This document shows, piece after piece, positions 54,846 through 64,000 of a stretch of 64,000 nucleotides of DNA. The notes under the pieces were generated by a model that did no database searches, was not told where the DNA came from, and was given only the letters and a program-made list of their open reading frames with translations. Source of the stretch: Prionace glauca (Eukaryota > Chordata > Chondrichthyes > Carcharhiniformes > Carcharhinidae). Position numbers and translations under genes: made by a program. The stretch spans positions 32,683,609 through 32,747,608 of the forward strand of contig CM075760.1 in the NCBI GenBank assembly GCA_037974335.1, read 5' to 3'. Position 1 is the first letter of the stretch; every line of letters begins with the position of its first letter.

Positions 54846-55312
54846 CAGGCTGAATAAACTAGGCTTGTACTCGTTAGAGTTTAGAAGAATGAGGGGAGAT
54901 CTCATTGAGACGTATAAGATGATGAATGGGATGGATAGGATAGAGGTGGAGAGACTTTTCCCGCTCAAAAAAGACAGTAGGACTAGGGGGCACAGCCTCA
55001 AGATAAAGCGGGGGGGGGGGGCGGTTTAGAACAGAGTTGAGGAGGAACTTCTTCACTCAAAGGGTGGTGAATCTCTGGAATTCTCTGCCCGTTGAAATGG
55101 TGGAGGCTGCCTCGCTAAATATTTTTAAGAAACGGGTTGATGCGTTTTTGATAAGAGAAGGGATTAAGGGTTATGGGGAGAGGGCAGGAAGGTGGAGCTG
55201 AGTCACGACAGATCAGCCATGATCTTATTGAATGGCGGGGCAGGCTCGAAGGGCCAGATGGCCTACTCCTGCTCCTATTTCTTATGTTCTTATTTTCTTA
55301 TATGACTATCAT
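54846..55312 (+). mobile_element. Young CR1 3' fragment
   Basis: Starts CAGGCTGAATAAACTAGGCT; encodes YSLEFRRMRGDLIETYKMM in pieces, broken by a long G run (55009-55021); ends GGCCAGATGGCCTACTCCTG and CTTATGTTCTTAT. It is 5'-truncated at nearly the same point as 3262-3716. Confidence 0.92.
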
Positions 55313-55676
55313 TGCCATTCCGATTGCCTTCTGTTCGAATGTCACTGAGCTATGCTGGCTTCAGCATCAGGGCTATAATATTTCTTAGGTAATTCTTGAT
55401 CATGAGTATTCCACATGATAAGCATGTCTTATATTTGCGCAAGTATTAGTAATTAATTCTAAGCTATGTTAGGCTGCATGGATCACTGCCTCTCTACGGT
55501 CTCGCAACATCCTAAACCCCTATCTGAATGAGCATGGAAAGTTACTACTTAATCTGTTTGTTTAACGAACTGTTAATAATTGTGGAAGTTAATTGCCTCC
55601 CTATAGATTTCCAACAGTATAAATGTGTGTTTATTTGACCTTGTCATAGAGAATCCTTCACTGTTTCTCATACAAA
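55313..55676. other. Region 5' of GPCR 3
   Basis: AT-rich; likely promoter and 5' UTR by position, no clear motif. Confidence 0.45.
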
Positions 55677-55746
55677 ATGCATGGGCAAATCAGTGGTGTA
55701 ATTTATGGCATTTACTATTCAATTATCGCTGCCATTGGGGTTCCGG
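55677..55746 (+). CDS. GPCR 3 exon 1
   Basis: ATG at 55677, reading MHGQISGVIYGIYYSIIAAI then GVP plus one base, ending at a strong donor G|GTAAGT. Same length and plan as GPCR 2 exon 1. It joins 57543 in phase. Confidence 0.88.
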
Positions 55747-56604
55747 GTAAGTCATTCTACTATGTGATTAATTCCACATGCCGCTGTTTTATGGAGTTAT
55801 TGCTGAACATGGCAACAAAGAACATGATATAATCTTTTCCATTTATCTTCTAAAACCTTATTTGCTCAGTGGTAGCCTATCATTTCATCATTTAATTATA
55901 TATTTATTTAGACTCAAGACTTACTCATTAAGTCTCTGACACATTCAATACTTTGTGGTTGTACTTGCCAGCATGCGTATAAGGAATAGAGGCTGTTCAT
56001 GTCTTTGAAACCTATAGTTGCTATGAATAGTTTGCAGGAATACAAACATTGGGCAATGTTCCACTATGAGTGGACACAACATCCTAGTATATATTCTGTC
56101 ACGCCTGCTGAGAATTCTCTTTCAACGAGGTCGCCTTTTACTCTTTGAAACTCCAGTCGATATATAATTTTTCGCTTCTCATCATGGAACAATTAATATG
56201 ATTGCTCAGCAGAATGGGAACTGCTGTTTCCAAGTCAGCAGGATTTCTAAAGCAAACCATCTGAAGCTCCTTAAATTGTATTAACTTGACACATCCTACC
56301 TACTGAAAACATTCCCGTGGAATTCTAACAAGTCAAACTGAATCTTTATCACATTATACAGTTTAACAACTGTAACTGATATGTAAACATTACTTACAGA
56401 CTGTGTCGTTTGTGGAATACATGATACAAAGGTTGAATGCCAAATTTCGGACACAACCTGGGGATCTTCAGCCTTTCAAGTCCTTAGCTTTGTAAATATT
56501 GCCCTGAATCACATTGCCTTTCTGCCTCATTCTGCTCCCCACATGCTTTCCTTAAGCGTATTTCGTCGTCCAGTTATTCAGCACTTAACATAATTAACAC
56601 CTGC
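55747..56604. other. GPCR 3 intron, first part
   Basis: AT-rich intron without recognised features. Confidence 0.5.
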
Positions 56605-57292
56605 TCATGTTATAGATATATAGATGATCTGGAGGAGGGAACCGAGTGTAGGGTGTCGAAATTTGGTGATGACACCAAGATTGGAGGAAAGACCCATTGT
56701 GCGGAGGGTGTGGAGAGTCTACAGAAGAATCTAGATATGCTGGGCGCATGGACCAGGAAATGGCAAATGGAATTTAATGTTGGCAAGTGCCAGGTGGTCC
56801 ACTTTGGTAGGAAGAATGGTAGGAAGGACTATTACTTACGTGGCGAAAAACTGCAGCAGACGACGGTGCAGAGGGACCTCGGGGTCCTTGTGCATGAGTC
56901 GCAAAAACCCAGCTTGCAGGTGCAGCAGGTGATCAGGAAGGAGAATGGGATGCTGGCCTTCATAGCGAAGGGGATTGAATATAAAAGTAGGGAGGTCTTG
57001 CTGCGGCTGTATATGGCATTGGTGAAGCCGCAGCTGGAGTACTGTGTGCAGTTTTGGGCGCCGTACTTAGGTAAGGATATTTTGGCCTTGGAGGGAGTGC
57101 TCGCTAAATATTTTTAAGACGCGGGTTAATGGGTTTTTGATAAGAGAGGGGATTAAGGGTTATGGGGAGAGGGCGGGAATGTGGAACTGAGCCAAGACAG
57201 ATCAGCCATGATCTTATTGAATGGCGGGGCAGGCTCGAAGGGCTAGATGGCCTACTCCTGCTCTCATTTCTTATGTTCTTATGTTGTTAGAT
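56605..57292 (+). mobile_element. CR1 LINE with internal deletion in GPCR 3 intron
   Basis: Starts at the RT catalytic block (DDLEEGTECRVSKFGDDTK, catalytic Ala replaced by Gly in the FADD box), continues KWQMEFNVGKCQVVHFGRKN and LVKPQLEYCVQFWAP to about 57098. It then jumps to TCGCTAAATATTTTTAAG of the C-terminus and the 3' tail to 57292. About 300 bp is missing at the junction. Confidence 0.93.
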
Positions 57293-57542
57293 GTCAGATT
57301 GTGCTGCAACACTTTCCTGTTGAGAGACTTGGGAAACAGTTTGCCTCAAAGCTGCGAAATATTTGAAGGTTACCCTTGTAGCTCTTTCTGAAACACAATT
57401 GACACTGAGAAAAAAACAAGAACAGCCATCTCTTCTAACGAAGGTGAAATGGCAAAAATGTCCAGATAGGTCTGTCACACCCAAGTGCTTATTAGGAATT
57501 TGTTGAATAACTTCACAACTTTAATTTTCCTTTTCCTCTCAG
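57293..57542. other. GPCR 3 intron, last part
   Basis: Ends with the polypyrimidine tract and acceptor TTTTCCTCTCAG at 57531-57542. Confidence 0.6.
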
Positions 57543-58450
57543 TTAACGTGGTGGCGATTGTGATTCTGTCCCGAGGAAGGTGTGGTCTCTCCAAATGCAT
57601 TACTCGGTATCTGATTGCCATGGCAGTGACGGATCTCCTTGTCGTTGTCATTGCTGTGATATTCAATCGGATTATTGGCATTTATTTTCCAGTAAGTTTT
57701 ATGTCATTGACTCCAGCCTGCACTCTGAGTTCTGTGATAATCTATGCAATCATGGAGTGCTCTGTTTGGCTAACCTTATTTTTCACCTTTGATCGTTATG
57801 TAGCCATTTGCTGCCAGAAATTGCGGACAAACTATTGCACTGTAAAAACAGCCGATGTGGTGATAGGGACGGTTTGTGTGTTGAACTGTTTGAAAAGGAT
57901 TCCGTCGTACTTTATATATGAACCAGTCTATATAGTGAACAATGTGCCTTGGTTTTGTAAGATAAAATCAATCTACTACACTTCCTTCTCGTGGGCAGTC
58001 TATGACTGGTTTGCACGTGTATTAAATCCTTTTCTACCATTCCTTCTGATTTTGTTGTTTAATGCACTGACCGTGAGACACATCCTGGCGGCCAATAGAT
58101 CCCGCCGGAGACTCCGGACTAACAGCAGTGGAGAGAATCAAAGTGATCCAGAAGTGAAGAACAGGAAGAAGTCTATTGTTTTACTTTTCACCATCTCGGG
58201 AAGCTTTATTCTTTTGTGGATGACATACATTGTGGATTTCCTGTATGTGAAAATTACAAATGAATCTTATTTCTCAGGAACCAATTTCAACGACCCCAAA
58301 TTCATTCGCCAGGAAAGTGGAAACATGCTTCAGCTGCTGAGCTGTTGCACTAACACGTGTATTTATGCAGTGACACAGAGGAAATTCAGAGAGGAGTTGA
58401 AAAATGCAGGAAAATATCTTGGCAATCTCGTCGTAAAAATAGTAAAGTAG
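57543..58450 (+). CDS. GPCR 3 main exon (GPR139-like class A receptor)
   Basis: Encodes TM1 (VNVVAIVILSRGRCGLSKCI) to TM7: YLIAMAVTDLLVVVIAVIFN (TM2), TFDRYVAICCQKLRTNYCTV (DRY kept), FCKI in loop 2, LNPFLPFLLILLFNALTVRH (TM5), a basic loop 3 (RSRRRLRTNSSGENQSD) and LQLLSCCTNTCIYAVTQRKF (TM7, NTCIY for NPxxY). It joins exon 1 in phase to give 325 residues. It differs from GPCR 2 throughout, so the two are older paralogues, not part of the recent duplication. Uninterrupted and probably functional; the ligand is unknown. Confidence 0.94.
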
Positions 58451-58959
58451 AAATTTCAAAAGGCTTGATTTAAGTTTAAACGGAAATGTATCTTGTTATC
58501 TCTGGCTATTTCTCCTTGACATGTGAGGTGAAATTCATCTTAGGCAGCTCTGTAAAACAAAACACCATTTTCATTTCTGTTCCATTCAGATGCCATGTAA
58601 GAAATTTAGTAATGTGAATGAACAGAATCACTGGATGGCCAATTAGCTTTTAACAAAAGAAATACATTTATATAACATGAATAGATTGACAATAACACTA
58701 TCCTCCTTCATTCCACTCAAGTCCTGCTGCAATGAACACACAAACACAGTGAGGGCGCTCCCTCTTGTGGCAAGATGAGGTAAATGGTTTCTGTCTGTGA
58801 CATCACTGAATCCCCAGATTACTGAAGGATTATGTTGAAGCATAGAAAAGTTGGAGCATTGTGCTGCTGTATTTTTCTTATTCCTACTATATTTATTGTA
58901 ATGCCGACAAACCTATTCACAGAATTGATACCAATCTCAGAAACAGCTGCTAGTGAACT
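58451..58959. other. Intergenic, 3' of GPCR 3
   Basis: Includes the likely 3' UTR; no poly(A) signal is decisive. A CTCF-like motif is at 58757-58771. Confidence 0.45.
58757..58771 (-). promoter_or_regulatory. CTCF-like motif
   Basis: On the minus strand GCCACAAGAGGGAGC followed by GCCCTC, close to the CTCF core CCACNAGRGGGCGC. Sequence match only. Confidence 0.35.
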
Positions 58960-59235
58960 CGGGTACACACAAACATTCACAAACATACACTCTCAGACAG
59001 ACCCAGGCAAACTCGCACACACGCGCAAGCACACTCACAGGCATACAATCTCAGGTAAACACATGCAAACATCCACACACACATTCTGAGACATACACTT
59101 TCAGTCAGACACAGGCAAACGCGTAGATACCCACAAACAGACATGCAATCACAGACATGCAGACAACGTAAAACACTGAGACTTACACAAATGCACACAC
59201 ACTCAAACACAAACACTGTCACACACAATCTCCCA
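58960..59235. repeat. CA-rich degenerate simple repeat
   Basis: Long stretch of ACACA, AAACA and CTCAGACA variants (for example ACAAACATACACTCTCAGAC), roughly periodic at 30-40 bases. A similar stretch is at 59770-59965. Confidence 0.85.
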
Positions 59236-59769
59236 AGCACGGTGAGAGGCTGAGATCGCGCAGAGTTGATGTCAATTTCAATCTAAATAACCAGCTGGAT
59301 ACTAAATTAATAACAGAAGCAAATCTAAACCTCGGTTTTCTTGCCAAATGAGAAACTATACAAATATACTCGAGAGTGGGAGTGGAATTGATGATTTGTT
59401 GGCTGTCGCATCTCCCTGAACAAAATATTTAATCTGACAGATTATAAAGTTTGAATTCTAGCGTGTACAAAACGGAGGCAAGATTATGCTGAAAATAACC
59501 AGAATGACTGCTCGTACCTGTCGAATGAGAAAAAAAAGTTAACATGACCTTTCACCTGAACTGAAAAAAACATAAAGAAGTTGTAAGGAAATACCAAGGC
59601 CAATAAACGCTGCAAAGGGTACAGAACAAAATGATATAATGGCACACTGATAGGATAGGATGGCAGGCAGAAGCACTAAATAAAAAAAGCAACAACGGTA
59701 CATGTTGGATGTAAAAACGTGGAAATGGAATAAGAACTACTGTATATCATCTGAAACATAAAACAGACG
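59236..59769. other. Intergenic, no feature recognised
   Basis: AT-rich; nothing supported. Confidence 0.4.
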
Positions 59770-59965
59770 CAATAGGATGAACACAAACACGCACACACAT
59801 ACGTACACACAAACGAATGTACAAGCGCACACATGCACATACAGAAAAACACACAAAACAAAGGCACATGCAGAAACACGCCCAAGTACAAGCACACACA
59901 CACACATACATAAACACAAGCAGATACAAACATATGCAAACACACCGCACAAACACACACACACA
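59770..59965. repeat. CA-rich degenerate simple repeat
   Basis: ACACACAAACGAATG, CACACATGCACATACAG and similar variants. Confidence 0.88.
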
Positions 59966-60804
59966 AATTCACGTTGCAAAGTTGTAGATGGGGTGAGGCA
60001 AGATTACAATCTATCATTGCTGAAATCAGCATTGATTTCCTGATTGTTGGCGACACACTGACGTTCCCGGACAAAACCTCACAGTAAGGTACCACCAGAG
60101 GGTGCTCTCGCACCGATAAACAGAAAGAATAATTCACTCTCCACAGAGAGAATCACAGATGCCTTCCTAAAATATCAGAGCAAAACACAACCTCGACAAG
60201 AGATAAGGAACATTTGAGAAATTGTATTAGTTTATTTCAACTGGCAGTTGGACTATCGCTGATGTTCTTAAATTTATTTGATCTACTTAGTTTAGTAATT
60301 GTCATTTGATCCAGTCCCCGTGTCTGTCTAATATTCAGCAATTCAATCCCAATCAGGTTTACAAGCCATTTTCCAGCGACCTATTTTCTGTGTTTATTTG
60401 GCCCGATGAAAGTGTTGCTGCTTCGGAGGAAGTGTATCCACAATGAAGAGATTTCACAAGGAAGTGACTGTGATCTCTAAAATAAACATTGAGAATAGAA
60501 TTCTCCTAATGACCAGTGAGCTACAGAATGTTTCCTTCAGGCTGGAATGTTCTTGTTACTATGAGCAAGCCGGAATCTGCAGCTGCTGTGTCTATCGAGG
60601 TGCTGAAAGCAGCCCGGCTCGAGGTGTTTCCTTGAATATCGATCACCACTGAGTGATCTCACAGACTCAAAGAGGCACCATGACTGAAAAACTTGGGTGA
60701 AGGCTGATCCCAGGTTAATGAGGATTCTTGCCCGGCTGACAGTTACATTGTGGCTGCATGTGCCCACGATTCTGTGCAACCCACAGCAGACACGGTTTCA
60801 AGGC
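59966..60804. other. Intergenic, no gene recognised
   Basis: Holds a CTCF-like motif at 60092-60106; nothing else supported. Confidence 0.4.
60092..60106 (+). promoter_or_regulatory. CTCF-like motif
   Basis: CCACCAGAGGGTGCT, close to the CTCF core CCACCAGGGGGCGC. Sequence match only; points opposite to the motif at 58757. Confidence 0.4.
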
Positions 60805-60843
60805 AGTTTTTGTACATCAGTCAGACTGATTTCCATGACGATG
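60805..60843 (-). promoter_or_regulatory. Decayed V recombination signal
   Basis: On the minus strand: heptamer position CATCGTC (three of seven changed), 23-bp spacer, good nonamer ACAAAAACT. The changed heptamer should block RAG cleavage, although its first two bases (CA) are kept. Confidence 0.8.
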
Positions 60844-61304
60844 AGACTGAAAGCGCAGTGATACACGGCAGCGTCAGTCAGCTGCAGACTAGAGACAGTC
60901 AAACTGGTGAATTTACTCGATGTCTGAAGCTCTCCAGAAAAACGGCTTTTAGCAAAATCTGTTATATCTTCAACAAATATCGAATTTTCCCTCAATATAA
61001 ATAGATGCTGTTTCTCTGAGTGTTGCCTGTACCAGGATGAAACGTAGTTGATCATTGTAATATCATAGGTACAGGTTAAACTCAATGTTTCTTCTTCCGT
61101 CTTTCATCCTGAGGATAGCGACAGAGTGACAGAATCTCCATGACTCAGATCTGAAAAACCTGCTCAAACAGAAATAAATCAGACCGATTGAATACTTAAA
61201 ATTTCATTTTAAATCACGTTTGTAAAATTAAAGTAAATATGAAATGTGTTTGGTTCACAATTACTTGCTGCGAATATTCTCCAAACAGCCCAAATGTTGA
61301 GCAT
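60844..61304 (-). pseudogene. TCR V pseudogene, related to the duplicated V pair
   Basis: On the minus strand, leader exon 61265-61304 reads MLNIWAVWRIFAA and ends at GTAATT; the V exon 60844-61150 follows TTTTTCAG. It reads DLSHGDSVTLSLSSG, a TGA, KTEEETLSLTCTYDI, SWYRQHSEKQHLF, KSRFSGELQTSSKF, LTVSSLQLTDAAVYHCAFSL. The YYC motif is YHC. Framework 3 and the RSS flank closely resemble the 14 kb and 33 kb V genes, so it belongs to the same V subfamily but is inverted. Framework 1 stop and heptamer decay make it non-functional. Confidence 0.87.
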
Positions 61305-61803
61305 TTCCTTTGCCTGTTCTGTAAAACAGGAATTGGATATTTGAAAACATCCGTTTCAAACTTCACCCTGTATATTTTGCGTCGGGATGCTCTCACTGCA
61401 TTTCCCTGTGTCCGCGGTGGTGCTGTGGGGTTAGTAGCTGGAGAGCCGGCAGCCAGTGAATGGATTCACCCTGAGCTGGGTTCAGTCAATGTTCTGATAG
61501 GGAGAATGGTTTCCTAGTTAGACACGTGGGGCGAGATTTGTAACCGGAAACATGGGGTTGCCGATGGGGTTTATTTATTCCGGCTTCAATTCTCCATCTC
61601 TGATTCCAGTAGAATCGACATCCGTGAGCGGATAAAGCTCGAGTCTCAGCTTCTTTCATCAGCTCGACAGAGAGACGCCACATTTACAACTGGAGCTGGT
61701 TTTTGGCTCCTTGTTATTTCGTGTGAATATTATATACATATCCTAATTCCAAACTGAACTCCTTGGACAATTACTTGAGCAGGAATTTCATATGATCTGA
61801 AAA
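61305..61803. other. Region between divergent V genes
   Basis: Lies between the starts of the minus-strand V pseudogene and the plus-strand V gene, so it holds both promoters by position. An AT-rich TATTATATACATAT stretch at 61727-61740 is 65-75 bp upstream of the 61804 ATG and could act as a TATA-like element. Confidence 0.4.
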
Positions 61804-62136
61804 ATGTTCCGAATTTACAGATTCTCTTTGCTGCTTTTCACTCTGATCTTCACGGGATTGACTGGAGCAGATGAGGTGATGCAGCTCCCTCGGTGGGAGG
61901 TTGTCAGCGAAGAGGAAACCATATCCATCAACTGCACCACCACCACTGCGTTTAACAGCTGGTATTGGTACAGACAGTCCCCGAATCAGCCACCCCAGCA
62001 TCTGGTGATGGCCAAAAGAGAAACCGATCAAAGCGAGAGGATCACTGCCTCAATCGGGGAAGGCTACAAATTCAGTGCCCTGACTGTGAGAGACGCCAGA
62101 GTTACAGATACCGCCACCTATCTCTGTGCCGTGAGC
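61804..62136 (+). CDS. TCR V gene without a leader intron
   Basis: One continuous frame from ATG at 61804 to the RSS: signal peptide MFRIYRFSLLLFTLIFTGLT, mature start GADEVMQLPRWEVVSEEETI, first Cys in INCTTTT, Trp in SWYWYRQSPNQPPQHL, and SALTVRDARVTDTATYLCAV at the end. V genes normally split the leader with a short intron; here the leader and V exon are fused with no intron. The framework (YWYRQSP, DTATYLCAVS) is TCR alpha-like. A good RSS follows. It may have arisen by reverse transcription of a spliced V transcript or by exact intron loss. No stop, so it may be functional. Confidence 0.9.
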
Positions 62137-62174
62137 CACAGTGTAACAAACACGGGGGGTCCCATACAAAAACC
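62137..62174 (+). promoter_or_regulatory. V recombination signal, 22-bp spacer
   Basis: Heptamer CACAGTG (62137-62143), 22-bp spacer, nonamer ACAAAAACC (62166-62174), both motifs consensus. The best RSS in the window. Confidence 0.93.
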
Positions 62175-62629
62175 TGCATCGACTGTGAGATCCACTCTGT
62201 GTGTCTGCAATGTCGGCACAGGGAGTGATGGGATTATTTTAAAATAGTCAAAAAAGGAAATGACGCAACTGAAAATAAAATATAGAATCTAATTATTAAA
62301 ATTCCGTCAGAAATGAAGTTAGTTGAAAGCAGAGGAAAGAGGGAGCATGTAAACTAGACTGAGTGAGTGGAAAGCAGAATATTGGAAATTTCAGTCATCG
62401 TAGGAGGAGTGGACAGAAAATGAGGAAACTGTTGAAATAGAGATCGAGATTGGAAAGTACGGAGTGTAATAGACAGAGTAAAAACCAGTGTTATCATAAA
62501 TAAAGATGGGATGGCCTCATGATATTATCGCGAAACTATTAATCCAGAAACTCAGTTCGTGTTGGGGAGAGCCGGAATTCAGAATTTACTGATGACCATG
62601 AAACCATTGTCTTAAAACTCATCTGATTC
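62175..62629. other. Intergenic, no feature recognised
   Basis: No gene, RNA or repeat that I can support. Confidence 0.4.
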
Positions 62630-62800
62630 ACTCATGTCCTTTCGGGAAGGAAATCTGCCGCCCTTACCTGGTCTGGTCTACATGTGATTCCAGAGCCACA
62701 GCAATGTGGTTGACTCTCAACTGCCCTCGAAGGGCAAATAAGGATGGGCGATAAATGCTGGCCAGCCAGCGACGGCTAAGTCCCACTGGTAACTAATGTT
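62630..62800 (+). repeat. Interspersed repeat, unclassified (copy b)
   Basis: CTTACCTGGTCTGGTCTACA, GCAATGTGGTTGACTCTCAA, GGATGGGCGATAAATGCTGG and CCAGCCAGCGACGGC. Same family as 52650-52805, with a more complete 3' half. Confidence 0.75.
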
Positions 62801-63689
62801 TAGTATTTACGAGATATTTAAACGGTTGAATTTTCTGAAACATATCTCCTAAAACTCGGGCACTGGAAACTGCCCCATTGATAAATTTGTACTTTGCTCG
62901 TTATCCCAACATTGAAAGTTTCAGAACTTCCGTCAGGGGGCGCACTGGTTACTAACTCTTCGCTGCTCTGAATTGAAAATAAGAAGAAATAACAGCAGCA
63001 TTGTCAGCTGTCTTTGCTGCTGGCGCTGTGACCCATACTGACTGCCTTCTGTTATTGGGCATGTTATTCTCTCGTCCGGGGTTTGTTGGACCTGCAGCGC
63101 AGTGGGAGGGGCAATTTCTGCCCCAAAAGTGGGTGTTTCCGTCTGCAGAGTTACAGACATAGCATGCGTCATATGATACAGACTCTCTCTGAACCTGTTC
63201 ATTCTATTGCTTAATATTGGGTATCTCCTTCTCAGGAGAACTCCCACCCCATCCACCCACCACCGTCCAACCCACCCTATCGCTATAAAATAAATCAAAT
63301 AATGCAACAATTTATAGACTGAATATGATAAATGCGGGAAACCAAATGTCCCCATCTGGCGGGATTGTTCAGACAGGTGAATGAATGCAATTCTGTAACT
63401 AACAGACATACAACTCAGTTCATGAAAAGGCTGCCTCTGTTTAACCCATAGCAAAACAAAAACTAGAGGAAATGAGCCAGAAAATAAGAAGTAATTATTA
63501 TTTTACTGAATCAAAGGAGAGAAAGGACTCGGGTCAGAAGGAGAAGAAGCTGCCAATGACATTAAACATATCAATAATCAAATATTTACTCACAACACAG
63601 ATTTCAGAAAGCAAGGCTACAAGTCTAACGCTGAACACACCGTTCTCGCGAGCACAGTTCGCAACACTTGGATCAGTTTATTGATTCTT
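62801..63689. other. Intergenic, no gene recognised
   Basis: Apart from the CTCF-like motif at 62930, nothing is supported. The long minus-strand open stretch 62933-63454 has no family resemblance. Confidence 0.4.
62930..62945 (+). promoter_or_regulatory. CTCF-like motif
   Basis: CCGTCAGGGGGCGCAC, a close match to the CTCF core, 0.8 kb after the intronless V gene. Sequence match only. Confidence 0.4.
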
Positions 63690-63699
63690 CGTTCGTTTC

Positions 63700-63875
63700 G
63701 TGTTAACCTCAGAGACAGTGTGTGAGAGAGATTGGGAAAGATAGAGTTGGGATGAGAATGCGCAGTGCTGAGCGGGAGACTCTTTCCTCTTTCAGTGTTA
63801 ACCTGACAGACGGTGTGTGAGACACTGGAAAACGTGGAGTTGGGATAAGGAAGCACAGTGTTGAGGGGAGTGCCA
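63700..63875. repeat. Two-unit tandem repeat, about 88 bp
   Basis: GTTAACCTCAGAGACAGTGT begins the first unit and GTTAACCTGACAGACGGTGT (near 63799) the second; both continue with GAGTTGGGAT and CACAGTG/CGCAGTG wording. Confidence 0.75.
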
Positions 63876-64000
63876 CTTGATCAACTGGGGCATTTTCACC
63901 CCCACACCGGACAGAGCAGAATCTCTGTTCAGAAGTGGTTGGCAGACTTCTACCCGATCAATTCAAGTTTGGAAAAGGTTAAAAAGAAACAGAGTTAATC

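Noticed and set aside
58741-58760. CACAGTG heptamer near 58745 as an RSS
   Set aside because: No nonamer at 12 or 23 bases and no V, D or J exon next to it.
58977-60137. Cys- and Val-rich minus-strand open frames that look like small secreted Cys-rich proteins
   Set aside because: They are translations of CA-rich simple repeats.
62137-62247. Continuation of the V frame past the RSS as a longer protein
   Set aside because: The frame merely stays open through the RSS; the domain ends at CAVS just before the heptamer.
62933-63454. 173-codon minus-strand open frame
   Set aside because: No recognisable domain, no paralogue in the window, and no codon-use signal I can judge by eye.
1-64000. CRISPR arrays, bacterial operons, LTR elements or endogenous viruses
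   Set aside because: No regular spaced repeats, no LTR pairs, no gag, protease, integrase or envelope wording, and the genes are split by introns as in vertebrates.

Overview
The window reads as vertebrate germline DNA, most likely from an elasmobranch (shark). The reasons are T-cell receptor V gene segments with leader exon, Ig-type V exon and recombination signal sequences (RSS); two-exon class A GPCR genes resembling the GPR139-like families of sharks; CR1-group LINEs in many ages; and tRNA-headed SINEs of the elasmobranch (HE1-like) kind. Nothing bacterial, viral or LTR-like was seen. Species, chromosome and family assignments rest on reading the sequence, not on a database search.

Layout. 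Bases 1-14785 and 21232-33640 are two direct copies of one segment. Homology stops just after a V gene in each copy (14785 and 33640). The simplest reading is a head-to-tail tandem duplication of about 18-20 kb, with the second unit running 14786-33640 and the first starting left of the window. Each copy carries a mosaic of old CR1 pieces, an 'exon 1' of a GPCR on the minus strand (8912-9323 and 30094-30505), a tRNA-headed SINE cluster, and a TCR V gene (13995-14562, frameshifted; 32850-33417, open). Between the copies lie a decayed tRNA (17070) and the GPCR main exon (18653-19554, minus), which joins in phase to the 30.1-30.5 kb exon 1. Three CR1 insertions differ between the copies and so postdate the duplication: 3262-3716, 9739-12027 and 28779-29264.

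Bases 35341-39397 hold a nearly full-length CR1 with ORF1 (zinc finger, coiled coil, SGNH esterase) and ORF2 (endonuclease and reverse transcriptase, two premature stops), nested inside an older CR1. Then come GPCR gene 2 (exons 40703-40772 and 45148-46058, plus), a tRNA-Gln-like sequence (46967), an intact minus-strand V gene (48365-48812), a minus-strand V pseudogene (50575-51332), GPCR gene 3 (exons 55677-55746 and 57543-58450, plus), a minus-strand V pseudogene (60844-61304) and a V gene with no leader intron (61804-62136, plus).

How it fits together. The V segments carry 22/23-spacer RSSs and an alpha/delta-like framework, so this looks like part of the V cluster of a TRA/TRD locus, with V genes in both orientations interleaved with a small family of sensory-type GPCRs. 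V segments act only after V(D)J joining to D/J segments outside the window; no D, J or C exon was found. The GPCRs are separate genes that share the neighbourhood. Most of the remaining sequence is LINE and SINE debris, and the long stretches without recognised features are listed.
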